64,000 nt of DNA, from contig OY855915.1 of NCBI GenBank assembly GCA_963693305.1, positions 16,698,284 through 16,762,283 of the forward strand, in the 5' to 3' direction. Positions 1-10,757 of the stretch are shown here, one piece after another; within the stretch, counting starts at the first letter, position 1, and every line of letters starts with the position of its first letter. A program made the position numbers and the translations under genes. The DNA is from Meandrina meandrites. Lineage: Eukaryota; Cnidaria; Anthozoa; Scleractinia; Meandrinidae. Under the pieces are notes generated by a model, which had not been told where the DNA came from, did not search any database, and saw only the letters and a program-made list of their open reading frames with translations.

Positions 1-20
1 ACGTAAATTGCAAAGTTCGA

Positions 21-70
21 AAACTGGGGAATATCACTTGGGGAATATCATCTGATATTCCCCAGTTTTG
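21..70. repeat. Short hairpin at left edge
   Basis: AACTGGGGAATATCA is followed about 20 bases later by its reverse complement TGATATTCCCCAGTT. It probably belongs to a dispersed foldback repeat. No gene is seen in bases 1-460. Confidence 0.55.
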
Positions 71-464
71 GCTGCATCACGTGACGCGTTTAGACCAATC
101 GCGCGCGCGAAAAATATTTGATGGATTATAAATTCGAATATCGCTTTTGAGCACTAGCTGTTACCATTGCGCATGCATGTCTTGCGCACTGTGGCTTTAG
201 CGAATCAAGATGGTGTTATATACATAATGTGTATTTTCTATCGTCAACTACTCACAATTTCTACGTAAGAACTTTACGAATTTCTCCTAAGGTTTTGCCC
301 TCTAAGCTCCCTAAGAAAATTAACTTAACCACCCAAACCAACCAAACTTCCTGATGGTATAATTGCACCGAAACGGTATACTTATATACCAAGGTGTGAC
401 CCCTTGCACACATGTGGTTTGTGACATCGAAATCAGAGAAGGAATATAGTGAAATAAGCAAACT

Positions 465-1090
465 TCATACTGTACCATTATAAAGGAAAAGGGCTACCAG
501 GTGTCTTGGTCCGGCTGGGGCGCACATGTGTTTTTTGGCTTTCAAATAACTTAAACCATCAGCCTGTGAAGATTCTTTGAGGTTCTCAATAGTAAGCACA
601 TCCGGAAGAGGTTTTCCTCCCCCATCTCCAGGCTGTGCAAAGGTGTTGGTCATTTTGTCGTTGGCGTAGTTGTAGCAGTTATTGTCGTCGACAACACCGG
701 CCTTGTTCCATTTGGAAGGGCGGTACCATGGTGCAAAGCGCTTACTTGTATCTTCAACAACAGCTTTGACTTTCCCACTTTGGATTTCTTTTTTAACAGT
801 GTTGTAAAGCGCTTCTGATATCCAGTGATCAGGAATGGTCTGGAGTAAGAGCAGTTGTAAATCCTTTGTTTCTGGGCCCACAATTAATACCTTCGGTTGT
901 TTATTTCCGCTTTTCACCTCCTGCACTCGAAATCCTGTGTAGCCTAGTTTCGAAGGCGCGTTTTCTGTTTTGTAGGTTGTAGCACCGCGTAGTTTTGTTT
1001 TTATTTCCCCGTACTTTGGATTATTCTGTGTAATAACCCACTGTGGGTTGCGAGCACCAGAAAATATCTCCAAAGCTACAATAAAGCGGT
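465..1090 (-). CDS. Terminal exon of a protein resembling insoluble matrix shell protein 1
   Basis: An open frame on the minus strand ends at the stop near 465. It has no internal ATG start: the first codon often taken as a start is TTG. Reading continues upstream to a good splice acceptor (TTCTTGTTACAG, AG at 1092-1091), so the exon begins at 1090 with two bases of a split codon. This makes it a 3'-terminal exon of about 207 codons. The most distinctive stretch is NNCYNYANDKMTNTFAQPG about two thirds along, followed by a Gly-rich turn. From memory, this Cys-Tyr-Asn-Tyr-Ala-Asn-Asp plus Thr-Phe-Ala-Gln-Pro-Gly pattern occurs in molluscan insoluble matrix shell protein 1 and in uncharacterised cnidarian and bacterial proteins; that assignment is recollection. 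The upstream exon, which might carry a signal peptide, was not located. Function is unknown. Confidence 0.6.
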
Positions 1091-1879
1091 CTGTAACAAG
1101 AATAAATAAAAGTAATTTGTTTTATGTTCTACACGTTTTTCCACTAGACTTTCAATAGTGATAAATAAGAGGATAAATGGCGCAGTATCTATGATCACTG
1201 AAAATAGCGTTTCATAGCTATTCCTTACTTGGAGTTACGACTGCTACAGTTTCCACGGGGCGAGAGATCGTTTGTCCTATTGGGATACAAAGGTAAAGAA
1301 AAGGTTAAAATAGGTGCTTTAGCCCGGGTGCTTTAGGAAGAATTTCAAATTTGGTAAGCTAGAAGTCCACATTCCTGGTAATGTTCCTTCCTATTTTTAG
1401 AATGGCTTTTATACGAACAAGTAGCCAATCACGTTGAAGAATTTTTTAATTTGCGCCTTTGAGTGGTTGAGCAAACTGTTTGAAAAAGAGCAAGAAGGGC
1501 AGAACTGCAGAGGACGAGCGAGCGGCATTACAAAATTACTGTTTAAAACTATTACTGTTAAAAACTGTTTACTTTTAAAAAATGTTCCCAGTATTTCTAA
1601 CCCTGAGTAAACTTATTAGATACAAAAAAGATGAACTGCATAAGTATAAACTGAACTTTAGTTAATGCAATGCTAACGAGTAACACTTCAATATTCTACA
1701 AAGTAGAATATAAAGTAGGATCAAATTACTTATCAATGGTTTCTGAAGAACTGGGGGCTCAAATTTCGCAGCGAATATATCATAACCTTTTTATAAAACC
1801 TTTTTGTTTTCTGATCAGTGTCGCTTACCATAAGCACGTCCTCCGATACAAAAGAAAAGGTAACCCACAATTAACAGAG

Positions 1880-2270
1880 TTAAAGGGACACTGTCACGGA
1901 CAGTTTTGGGCTTTTTTAGTAGAACGGCACCAAAATTACGACTAAGTACTTTCAACCATGCAGAAAATGCTCCTAGAACGTAAAGGGAAGGATATCTAGC
2001 AAATTGTTTAAAGAAGAAGGTGACCGTCAATAGTTTTCATCAATTTTTCCGAACCACAAGAACAGAACTTGAAAAAGTCAGGCTGACTTTTTCAAGTTGA
2101 GATCAAAAGCTCCCGATGGTATCACAGTGATATAGCTCTATATTTAGCTTCAGTACACTGGTATAGTAATTTTAAGAAAACTTGACCACTGTTAATAGGT
2201 TTCCAATGGTGTAAACATGTTTTTGGGCTGTTGAATTTTTGAAGTTATGCTCGTGACAGTGCCCCTTTAA
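1880..2270. mobile_element. MITE with TTAA ends and central hairpin
   Basis: The left end TTAAAGGGACACTGTCACG is mirrored at the right by CGTGACAGTGCCCCTTTAA. Both ends abut TTAA, as expected for TTAA-specific transposases (piggyBac or Kolobok type). In the middle (about 2067-2101) AACTTGAAAAAGTCAG faces CTGACTTTTTCAAGTT, a perfect hairpin. There is no coding capacity. A related end and hairpin occur at 9274-9480. Confidence 0.7.
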
Positions 2271-2984
2271 CGGAAAGTACCATCGAGCCGTAGTCAGTTA
2301 GCTATCAAAGATAGCTTTTTAGGCAAGAAATTCAAACTGTTTCTTCCTTCACAGCAAAGTCAAAATGCGCGTTGTTGTCAGATACTTTGCTTGCTCATAA
2401 ATGAGGTTCGCATTTTCTGGTGGCCTTTAAGGGGTTCTGTGACATAAACCTGTTACTGGGTGATATGGTTCGTACAGAGCAGGAAAATGCAATATTAATC
2501 ACTTGATTAGTTAGTCCTTGAGAAAAAATTCGTAACGAAAAAAGAAGCTCGTTCACTAAACGTACGACTGAGCAATTCCTCGAATGCAAATTAATTTGCG
2601 AAATTAGCGCGGGCGCGCGCTCCCCTGCGCACATAAACAAAATGGCGGCTTTTTTCTACGCAACTTAGACTGAAAGAGAAATAAATCGTCGCTTTCTCGT
2701 AAACGAGTATGGTGACCTATCATTTTTTTCACGTATTTTGGGTGCAACGATCAAATTCTTTCTATAAAATGAATACAGATCAATTTCTAAGTTTAAAAAA
2801 AGATTATCACCAGAAACGTGTACTTTGCCGAGTACTCGCATAGGAATTATAAAGGAATTATGTGGTATATACAAGGTCTTTCTGTTCCTAAACGAATGTG
2901 GTGACCCCCCTTTTTTATTTCAAAATTTAAGTTCCCTTAAGGTAACCAACACGTAGGCAAAGTCTGGTTGAAAATCTATGTTCA

Positions 2985-3745
2985 GTTGTATTTCGGGGGA
3001 ATGACCTTAAAAATAGATTATGAATGGTGCCCTGAACAAAATCTGCCAGTAACGGGTTAGCGTTTAGAGTCCTTACAGCAACTAAACCAAAAATGCCTCA
3101 TTGTGAAATTTTTAACACGAACTCCCTAATATGATTAAGACGATGAAATGAAACGTGTAAGAAGAGAGGAAGGTCACATCGCTGGTTCGATGCTACACAG
3201 ACAGATCAGGGTTTGATCTCAACGTCCTTGATGATAATTGGTAGATGGCTTGAATTATTAATTGACGAGTCACATTTTTATCTCAACTTCTTTATTGACA
3301 ACTGATAGATGACTGCGAATTTTAACTGGCAAATGATGTGTCTATCTCACATTTCTTATAGCTAACATGTGGCTTGACATTTTAACAAACAAATCATGTT
3401 TTGATTTCAACTTCCTTATTCACTACTGACAAATGGCTTGAAATTGTAGCTGACAAAACCATGTGTCGATGTCAATATTTTAACTGACGACTGACAGATA
3501 AATGAAAATTTTAGCTGACAAGCAACTTTTGATTCAACATCCTAGATAGTTTGAAATTTTAACTGAGATACACAATTACAGATATTTTTCAGACTTCCAA
3601 ATCAGAACTAAAATTGACATGTCAATTCAACAGAATGAAATATTGATAAGAATTTCTAAGGTATCAATATCAATACAACTTTTGTAAATGAAGCTTTCTT
3701 ATTGTGTTTGTACAAGGACATGACCAGGGAATCAGTGTTTTCCCC
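2985..3745. repeat. Segmental duplication, copy 1 (partner 4925-5250)
   Basis: The order of segments (GTGCCCTGAACAAAATC, a region ending CATCGCTGGTTC, then TCAATTCAACAGAAT and a segment ending GCAGGGAA-like sequence) is found again, diverged, at 4925-5250. Copy 1 is longer because it contains the tandem repeat at 3205-3560. Confidence 0.55.
3205..3560. repeat. Degenerate tandem repeat, period about 63 bp
   Basis: Five to six decayed units contain variants of TGATCTCAACTTCCTTATTG, then a GACAGATGGCTTGAA-like block and TTTTAACTGACAAATCA. Starts near 3214, 3277, 3343, 3401 and 3466 give a spacing of about 63 bases. Confidence 0.6.
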
Positions 3746-3827
3746 CCCCCCCAAAAAAAATTCTTCAATTCTTCATTTCAACCAAGAATACATAGTAAGT
3801 TACTGTATTCGATTTACCGCGAGCATA

Positions 3828-3911
3828 GAAGTCTGAGGACCCGACGGGAAACGAAACCATAACCTTCCACAAACCGTTGGGATGCTCTAACCACTGAGCT
3901 ACAGACTCTTG
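3828..3911 (-). repeat. tRNA-derived relic (SINE head)
   Basis: On the minus strand AGTCTGTAGCTCAGTGGTTA matches a tRNA A box and D arm, and GGTTTCGTTTCCC lies where a B box would be (consensus GGTTCGANNCC, so mutated). The acceptor ends do not pair well. It is a SINE head or pseudo-tRNA, not a working gene. Confidence 0.55.
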
Positions 3912-4012
3912 GCGAGCGAGGTCACTTGCAAGGTTCATATTCAAAGTTCTTTTATCGAAGTTCTGTTAGCCCGAAGCAGGTAGTTGAATACAAAAGATGG
4001 CAAGCTCAATCG

Positions 4013-4243
4013 AGGCCCTGCCAGGGTAAATTCCGACAAGCGACATGGCCCAAAAAGTAGCGACAGCGAATAAAATAAAATCGCGACAAACGACAACCCT
4101 AATGCAAAAACTTAAATTGCGACAAGGACAAGCAATTTTCCTTCAATTCAACTACCGACAGCGACGTGAAGTGCGATAAAACAGCGACACGGGACATTTT
4201 TAAATTCAGACAAGCGACACGGGATCCCCCCGTGGCAGGGCCT
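4013..4243. mobile_element. MITE, 11-bp TIRs and 8-bp target duplication
   Basis: The ends AGGCCCTGCCA and TGGCAGGGCCT are perfect inverted repeats. They are flanked on both sides by CTCAATCG (4005-4012 and 4244-4251). The interior is rich in GCGACA and CGACAAG motifs and encodes nothing. An 8-bp duplication fits hAT- or P-type transposases. Confidence 0.8.
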
Positions 4244-4924
4244 CTCAATCGCGTTCAAGTCTACTATTATGGTTTCTTAGGTAAAGAGAAGCTGTGCTCA
4301 ACAATTGGAAATCCTTTCTTATTGAAGCTATGACTAAAATATGTGAGAACGATCACAAGAGATTATGCTTATCCATAATTGAGAGAATCTCCGGTGGCCA
4401 TTGTTTTCTATAATGTGAACCGGTGACATGTTGATGCGGTTCGGGCAGAGCAGAAGGATGACCACACGCGTACTATTTTGGTATCGAGAAAGGAACATTG
4501 ATAAATAAAGAATCTTGTTTTACTGAGAGGACAAGAAAACTACGATCAGCCTTAAAAAAGTTCTTTAATAATACTCGCACAAAATTCACTTTCCACCGTT
4601 AGCCAAGGGGGGATTGGATAGTTATTAAAACTTCCTGTTAAACTCAATTTTTTTCTTGGACGAAAGTTTCAATGTTTGGCTACTTTCTGATTTACTAAAT
4701 AGCAAGGTTTCTTCATCTGAACATGATCATATAATTCCCGAACTTTCATCGTTAAATGGCTTAAGTAACTGTTATATCAAGGACAATGGTCAGCATAGTT
4801 TTTTCTACCATTAAAGAACTTTAGGCAGGCAGTAAAGTTCAAACGAAAAATTGTCAAATGACGCGCATTAGCCGATTCTGCTACGGTAACGGTAAAAGAC
4901 TAATGGGCAATGGTGCCAATCTGA

Positions 4925-5250
4925 CACTTTGAAAATAAATTACGAATGGGGCCCTGAACAAAATTCACCAGCAACAGATTAACGTTAAGAGTTTTTACAT
5001 GGTGACTAACTAAAAATAATCTTTTTTAAATGTTTAATTACGTAATTTCTAACACAAAGTACCTAGGAAAGCTAAGGTCCCATCGCTGGTTCTATGTGAT
5101 AATACCTTTTAGTAACACAGTTACAGATATTTTCTAACATATCAATTCAACAGAATAAGGTATTGACAATAGCTTTTATGTATAAATAGCAGTATTTTTT
5201 ATATAAATAAACTTCTTTATCGAGTTCGTACTAGAACACGAGCAGGGAAT
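4925..5250. repeat. Segmental duplication, copy 2
   Basis: Diverged copy of 2985-3745 without the internal minisatellite. It lies about 450 bases upstream of the lectin start codon. Confidence 0.55.
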
Positions 5251-5702
5251 TTTTTCCTAAAATAGCCTAATAAAAGTTAAATTCTTTCAATCCAAAATCT
5301 GTTACCATGCAGGCATCAGGAAATTATTTGTATTCACCTTGTTAAATATTCTTTGGCAAAAAATAACTTGGTTAATAAAGATCTAGAAGACAATTCAAGA
5401 GTTTTTAAGCTAAGACGACGTTTCTCAATAGTCTCAGACAAACCCGAGCTCCGTCGATTTAATTATCAATAACACTTACTCTACGCCTAATTTGACCAAA
5501 TGGTAACCTATTCAAGCATTTCATGTTTATGCCCTGAAAACCTGAACTATGTGACTTAGTTACGGGTTCGTGTCTTGGAAATCTTTTACGACCAATGAAC
5601 TGTCGAAATACGTACATCATTTATGAGTACACATTTACATAAGTTGTTATATTCGCTGTAGAGAAAATTGTTCAAAATTCTAGCACAAGCAAAGCTCTCG
5701 CT

Positions 5703-5772
5703 ATGGCGCAGTGGTGTTTTACAGTTGTGGTGTGTCTTGCCTCATTTTTAAGTTTTCAAGAAGCTACTCATG
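5703..5772 (+). CDS. C-type lectin, exon 1 (signal peptide)
   Basis: ATG at 5703 opens 23 codons beginning MAQWCF, with a hydrophobic core (VVVCLASFLSF) and a small-residue end (EATHG), typical of a secretory signal peptide. The exon ends at the consensus donor G|GTAAGT in phase 1. It joins in frame to the lectin domain exon at 7422. It is too short to appear as a long open frame, so the model rests on the splice sites and matching phases. Confidence 0.65.
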
Positions 5773-6259
5773 GTAAGTTATTCTTCGCTCCGATTTCTTC
5801 ATAAAATTTTACCTTTTATAAATACGTTTACTGTATATTTAATACTGAATTGATATGGTGCGGTTTCAGATCGTACGTTTTGTGCGTTGATGTGTTGTGT
5901 GAGACAACGCGAGGTTTCCGTAGTGTCATTTCGAGACAAAGATTCGTTATGTCATTGTAAATTTACAATATTTCAAACAAAAATTGAAAAAGACCTTTTC
6001 TTACCGTAATGTTTCTAAAAACATTTGCACAATGCATGGATATGTTGTCGTACGTACAATATAAAAGAAGGGCACATATATAAACTACGAAATCCCGGTA
6101 TCAAGTAAATCAGGCATGTCTTATACAAAGCAAATTTGATATAAGATAACTTAACTCGCTCTTTCTTAATCGATTGAATGTTGACCTCACTCCTGACCTG
6201 ATAAACCACATCAGATGTCCAGTACAATGTTTAGATTCCGCACTGTATTAAAACCACTG

Positions 6260-6583
6260 GAGTGCTTACCAGTTTAGCCAAAAAATCCGGAAATTTCGGT
6301 TGAAAGTCAAATGGAACCGTAATTTTCCGGAAAATCCTTTCGAAAATTGTGGACTACTTCCAGAGGTACTCCTCTTTTTCCGTTCGGAACGGAAAGTCGG
6401 AAATTTCCTTACCATTTTCACGATTTCCCAGTTCCAGTCTCATCAACGGAAAACAATAACAGGAATAACCGAATTCTAAATGGTAAGCGCCATCTCGTTC
6501 GGTTGGTTTGCTGATTTTGGAAAATCCCTGACCATTATTCAATGTTCATCCCAACCGGTTCCTTCTGACAAATGGTAAGCACC
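6260..6583. mobile_element. MITE-like inverted-repeat element in lectin intron 1
   Basis: GTGCTTACCAGTTT at the left is mirrored by AAATGGTAAGCAC at the right. The interior is rich in ATTTCCGG/CCGGAAA motifs. Open frames here are not coding. Confidence 0.5.
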
Positions 6584-7421
6584 CATGTACTACACAAACA
6601 GATAGTAATATACATGCGAATACGACATATTTACTTATAACTGACAGCTAAACTGATCATTGATGTGTCTCGAGTGCTTAGATCGACTTAGAACAGAAAG
6701 CATTTTCTCTGTTAACGAACATCTCTGCGCCCTCCAGTAACAGGTACAATTCTTTCGCGGTCACTTGACACAGCTATTTTTGAAAAAAAAAAAAATAAGT
6801 CGGCAAAATCTCTTGCAAAAACACAGTGTTATCCTGGCGATAGAAAGAAAAACGTTTTCAAGTACCTAAAAGCACAAGGTCTCTAAGTTACTTTGGTGCG
6901 ATGCTGTTTTACTCATGGTGAATTTCATTTTCAGGACTTGCTCAAGGTAACAAATACTGAGATAAGAAACTCGCCTTCTACGGAGGGGTTTGTCCAAATC
7001 AAAAAATCGTCTCCCTCTTTCCACACCAATTTTTCGACAGGTTGTGACGAACGAAATTGCCATACGTTGCCAGAGGACGTTGTAATTAAATTTTAAAAGC
7101 AAAAAAATGTTTAGTTTTAGTTTTTTTACTTTTCAATGGTTTAAGAACTTTAGGTGTCTTTTCTTTCTCCAGACAAATAACAACTTCCTTTGTCATTTTA
7201 AAAGTTATTTGATTGAATCAGTAGAATTGCGAAATTGCGACTAACCAGTATAACGAGCCCAGATCTAACATTTTTCTGAATGGTCAACGAAACATGACGA
7301 TCATAATTAACATCGTGCATAGCAAACTAAATGCATCACTTATTTTACAGTATTTTATAAGTTGCTGTTACGTTTTTGTTAATTTGCATTGAGTCACATC
7401 TTTCACTGTCATTCTCTCTAG

Positions 7422-7808
7422 GAAGTGATGATAAATGCTTTGGTAAATCTTGCTACACGTTCTCAGAATCAGGCAAGAAATGGTCTCAGAACCGAATCAC
7501 CTGTCAACGCAAAGGAGGTGACCTAGTTTCTATAGAAACCGAAAAGGAATGGCAGTTCATTAATACCGAGATTCAAAAGCTTTGCATTGGAGTACCTAAC
7601 GAATGGCACATTGGTTTGCATGAGGTGGGAGATGTTTGGAAGTGGGTAAATGGAAAACCACTGACAATTAGCAAATGGCAAAATAATCAGCCATCTGGTG
7701 ACGGAGATGTGGCTGTAATGTCGAAAGATTTCCCACCTACAAAGCAAGGCCTATTTAATGATCTTGAAGATAGGTTGTATAGAGCTTATATTTGTGAAAT
7801 GCCCAAAG
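7422..7808 (+). CDS. C-type lectin, exon 2 (whole CTLD)
   Basis: A phase 1-1 exon bounded by TTCTCTCTAG and AAAG|GTAAGA encodes one C-type lectin-like domain. Numbered in the assembled 154-residue protein, cysteines lie at 29, 34, 51, 78 and 148. C51 and C148 fit the conserved long-range disulfide, and C29/C34 the N-terminal pair. The WIGL core is present as WHIGL (85-89) and the domain closes with YICEMP. The carbohydrate/Ca2+ motif position reads QPS instead of EPN or QPD, and WND is replaced by FND. The second canonical disulfide near the C-terminus seems to lack its partner. The protein is therefore a secreted single-domain CTLD, but classical Ca2+-dependent sugar binding is doubtful. Symmetric phase 1-1 exons are typical of shuffled extracellular domains. 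Confidence 0.85.
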
Positions 7809-9009
7809 GTAAGAAAACAAGAAATGAACGAAGCACAAGACACTTACAGTTGCATATGTTGATTGAATCGTACGTCTGGTGGTAACTCGGTTTCTTCGTC
7901 AAAAAAGGAAGCATCTTCTCTTGGTTAACTTAATACAATGACTGGTGGGTAGCGGAAAATCGATAGTGTAGTTTTTTTTCGAGGAGGGATTCGTATTTGA
8001 GGTAAAAGACAAAGCAAAATCAAATACGTTGTAATATTTTTGCTTTAAGTTTTCACTTTGTGATGGTGATTGGACATAGTGGAGTACAATTCAGGGTGTA
8101 ATCGGGCGAGTCGAAATTACGAGCACGATTATTCCCTTAATCAAAACTATAACTAAATTCTCAAACGTGATTGGTTATCAGCAGCACGATTTGAGCACTA
8201 ATAGGACAGTTTACGCGTCATGTTTGTAATTGGACAGTTTACGCATCATGCTCGTAATTAATTGGACAGTACGCTTCATTTACGCCCTCTGTTATATAGA
8301 CTATTGAGTTCATTTCAGTTCTCGTGCACTTCCGTTACAAAAAAGTCAACTGTTGTGTTTTCAGTTCACGAAGCTGAGTTAAACTGTTGGTTATTTTGTT
8401 TCTTAATGTTCCCAACCCGCGACCAAGAAAATGACACACACTACCACGGGGTTGAGGATCAAGTGCTTCAAAATGCATATACTGGTCAAGACTATGAACT
8501 AACACTACATGGCACCGAGAGGTCACAATCCTCTCTGGCAAGCGGGATATAACCCCCCCCCCCCCCGGCAACCCTCTCTGGGGGGTCATACATGTAATCC
8601 CTCACTAGAGAGGTCCTTATCCTATCAGAGTTAGGAAGCTTAAGGAGAGGTCACAATCCTCTCCAGCCATAATTCCCCAACCCTCTCCAAGTGGCCAAGA
8701 TCAAATTTTGTCATAGTTTTGATTAGTTGGTAACAGAACTTTGCTGTGTCGTCCAATTCTCTCTGTAGTCATACTCCTGATTAACAAATCGGACTTTGTT
8801 AAATCACTCGTATGATTACAGAACGAATTGGACTCCACTCAAGCGCCGCGGGGAGCCAATCAGAAGCGATAATTTTGATATAATAATTGGTACGATTAAC
8901 ATTGTAACTCTTATCTTTACGTGATTTGGTACCTTTCCTGTTTTAGAGCAATTCGGATATTACTGTGAAATGTGGAAAGGAAATATGTTTCATTTAATTT
9001 TTCCCACAG

Positions 9010-9017
9010 GTTCATAA
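9010..9017 (+). CDS. C-type lectin, exon 3 (stop codon exon)
   Basis: The acceptor TTTTTCCCACAG ends at 9009. Joined to the phase-1 base at 7808 it gives Gly-Ser-stop (G|GT TCA TAA). The three coding pieces (70+387+8 nt) sum to 465, exactly 155 codons. A polyadenylation signal follows at 9181. Alternative 3' exons cannot be excluded. Confidence 0.5.
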
Positions 9018-9180
9018 GAAAGTACGCGGAGGTGGCCACTCCGATACGAAAGGGACCTAAAGACCGCATATGTAGCAGACCACACAAAAAAGAAATGAAA
9101 CAGTAGCTAGTCTCCAGTGCTTCGCGTAGCAGCAGATGAATCCATGTTTCATTTTCTAAATTTCATTGTTAGAGTATAAC

Positions 9181-9186
9181 AATAAA
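9181..9186 (+). terminator. Polyadenylation signal of the lectin gene
   Basis: AATAAA about 165 bases after the predicted stop, followed by a GT/T-rich stretch (GTGTAATTTATT). Confidence 0.5.
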
Positions 9187-9273
9187 GTGTAATTTATTAA
9201 AAGGGATTAATGAACTAAAGTTACGTTAAGCAGTTTAATGTCTGTCTTCTACTGGTTAACTCGTTATCAAACC

Positions 9274-9485
9274 TTAAAGGGGCTTTGTCGCGGATTTTTA
9301 CAGATTTTTGAACAGCCAAAATTTATATTTGTGTCGAAGGAAGCCAAAACATAATAGTTCATCTTTATTAACAATTGCTATATTAGAGCACCGAAACTGT
9401 TAACAAGCGTCTTAAGCTGCAGATGGCTACGATGGAAATGGATTACAACTTGAAAAGTTTAGCTAAACTTTTCAAGTTGTTTCCG
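9274..9485. mobile_element. Partial relative of the TTAA MITE
   Basis: Starts with TTAAAGGGGCTTTGTCGCGG, like the terminus of the 1880-2270 element, and carries a central perfect hairpin (ACAACTTGAAAAGTTTAG facing CTAAACTTTTCAAGTTGT). The opposite end was not found, so it is truncated or too diverged. Confidence 0.5.
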
Positions 9486-9871
9486 TCTACAAAAAATAAT
9501 CGATATTTATAACCGTAGTTAGATTTCTATCCACATATTAAGTTATATCTTCCTTTAGATGTTCACCAAAACGAAATTTGTTCTACAAAAGGTAATCACC
9601 TTCGCCACCGTTCTTTGGGTTGACGAGGGGTAGTGTTGCTTGACGACCCAAATAAGGATGCGAATTATACTGTTCTAAATGGATAATGCTCTTTTTTCGT
9701 TTCAACTTTTTGGAGCAAAAAGATGACCCTGTGCCAGGAATTCTTATTTTTTGTCATATCGTTATGCCGTACTAGCCTTCTACCTCACAATTTTTGTCCA
9801 TACTTGAAGGAATTAAAATACACGATATAGACGTTGGAAGAATCTGAAGAGTTTGTCAATGAGTGGGAAAG

Positions 9872-9972
9872 ACTAGTCTCCTTTGCAGAGGTTGTTCGGG
9901 CTCGTCACGCAACGCTCCCTCTGGGAGAAGCGTTGCGTGACGAGCTCAAACATCGGCTGCGAAGGAGACTAG
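9872..9972. repeat. Foldback repeat with long stem
   Basis: The outer stem TAGTCTCCTT / AAGGAGACTA and the inner stem GCTCGTCACGCAACGCT / AGCGTTGCGTGACGAGC surround a short CCCTCTGGG loop. The open frame through it is incidental. Confidence 0.65.
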
Positions 9973-9991
9973 GGAAAGACAGGAACAGTTT

Positions 9992-10428
9992 AAGGCTGGT
10001 TTTTACTAGCGACGGAGTCTGAGTCGAAGTAGTAATTCGCGGAGAGTGTTACGATCTAGTGAAAATCAAACCGACGTTGTCGTAAGCAGATTTCTGATTC
10101 CGCTTATGACTCAGTCGCTTATGATTTAGTGAAAACTAGATTATCAGAGTCGCAAGCAGAAAGGAAGCACTCGGAGAGCGTGAAAACTCGCTTTGTGATT
10201 GGTTTGTCCTTCCGCTTCTGCTTGGGAATCCGACAATCTAGCTTTCATCGGATCATGATATAAGCGACGGAGGCATATGCGGAATGGGAAGAAAATGGAA
10301 ACGTCCTGACTCTTCCCGCTCCGATTCCGTCGAGTTTATTACTTCGATTTTTGATTTTCACATGCTCGTAAGCGCTCTCACGACTGCGACTCCGCCTCCT
10401 ACTCGGTCGCTTGTGAAAACCACCCTTT
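9992..10428. mobile_element. TIR element (AAGGCTGGTTTT family)
   Basis: The left end AAGGCTGGTTTTTACTAGCG is mirrored by CGCTTGTGAAAACCACCCTT at the right. The interior has several GACTCCG/CGGAGTC motifs. It is non-coding. Confidence 0.6.
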
Positions 10429-10560
10429 GGTTATCCTCGCACACACACACACCTGGAAAAGAAAGACTAACACATTTTGTTATCACCCATTTCATGATTT
10501 ACACTCTGGGACTATTGCGGAACTGGTCTTTATTGAGTATTTTGATAGCATTTAATTAAT

Positions 10561-10757
10561 TAAACGACTCCCCAGAGACCTTAAAAAAATTGCATTTATT
10601 GTTATGCTAATATCTCTTCACACCTTTGAGTTAGGTCGAGTATCTCGGCCCACAAGCATGGTACCAAAACTAATGCGTGCAAACGACTCCTAAGAGACCA
10701 CAGAAAAATTTGCAGCCATTGTTATCCTAATATCTATTCACACCTTCCAGTTAGGGA
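10561..10757. repeat. Two direct copies of an approximately 78-bp segment
   Basis: AAACGACTCC, then TTGTTATGCTAATATCT and TTCACACCTT, are repeated after about 119 bases with scattered changes (10561-10638 and 10680-10757). Confidence 0.6.

Noticed and set aside
8262..8589. Overlapping open frames on both strands near a C run
   Set aside because: No motif, no splice context, located in the predicted last lectin intron next to homopolymer sequence.
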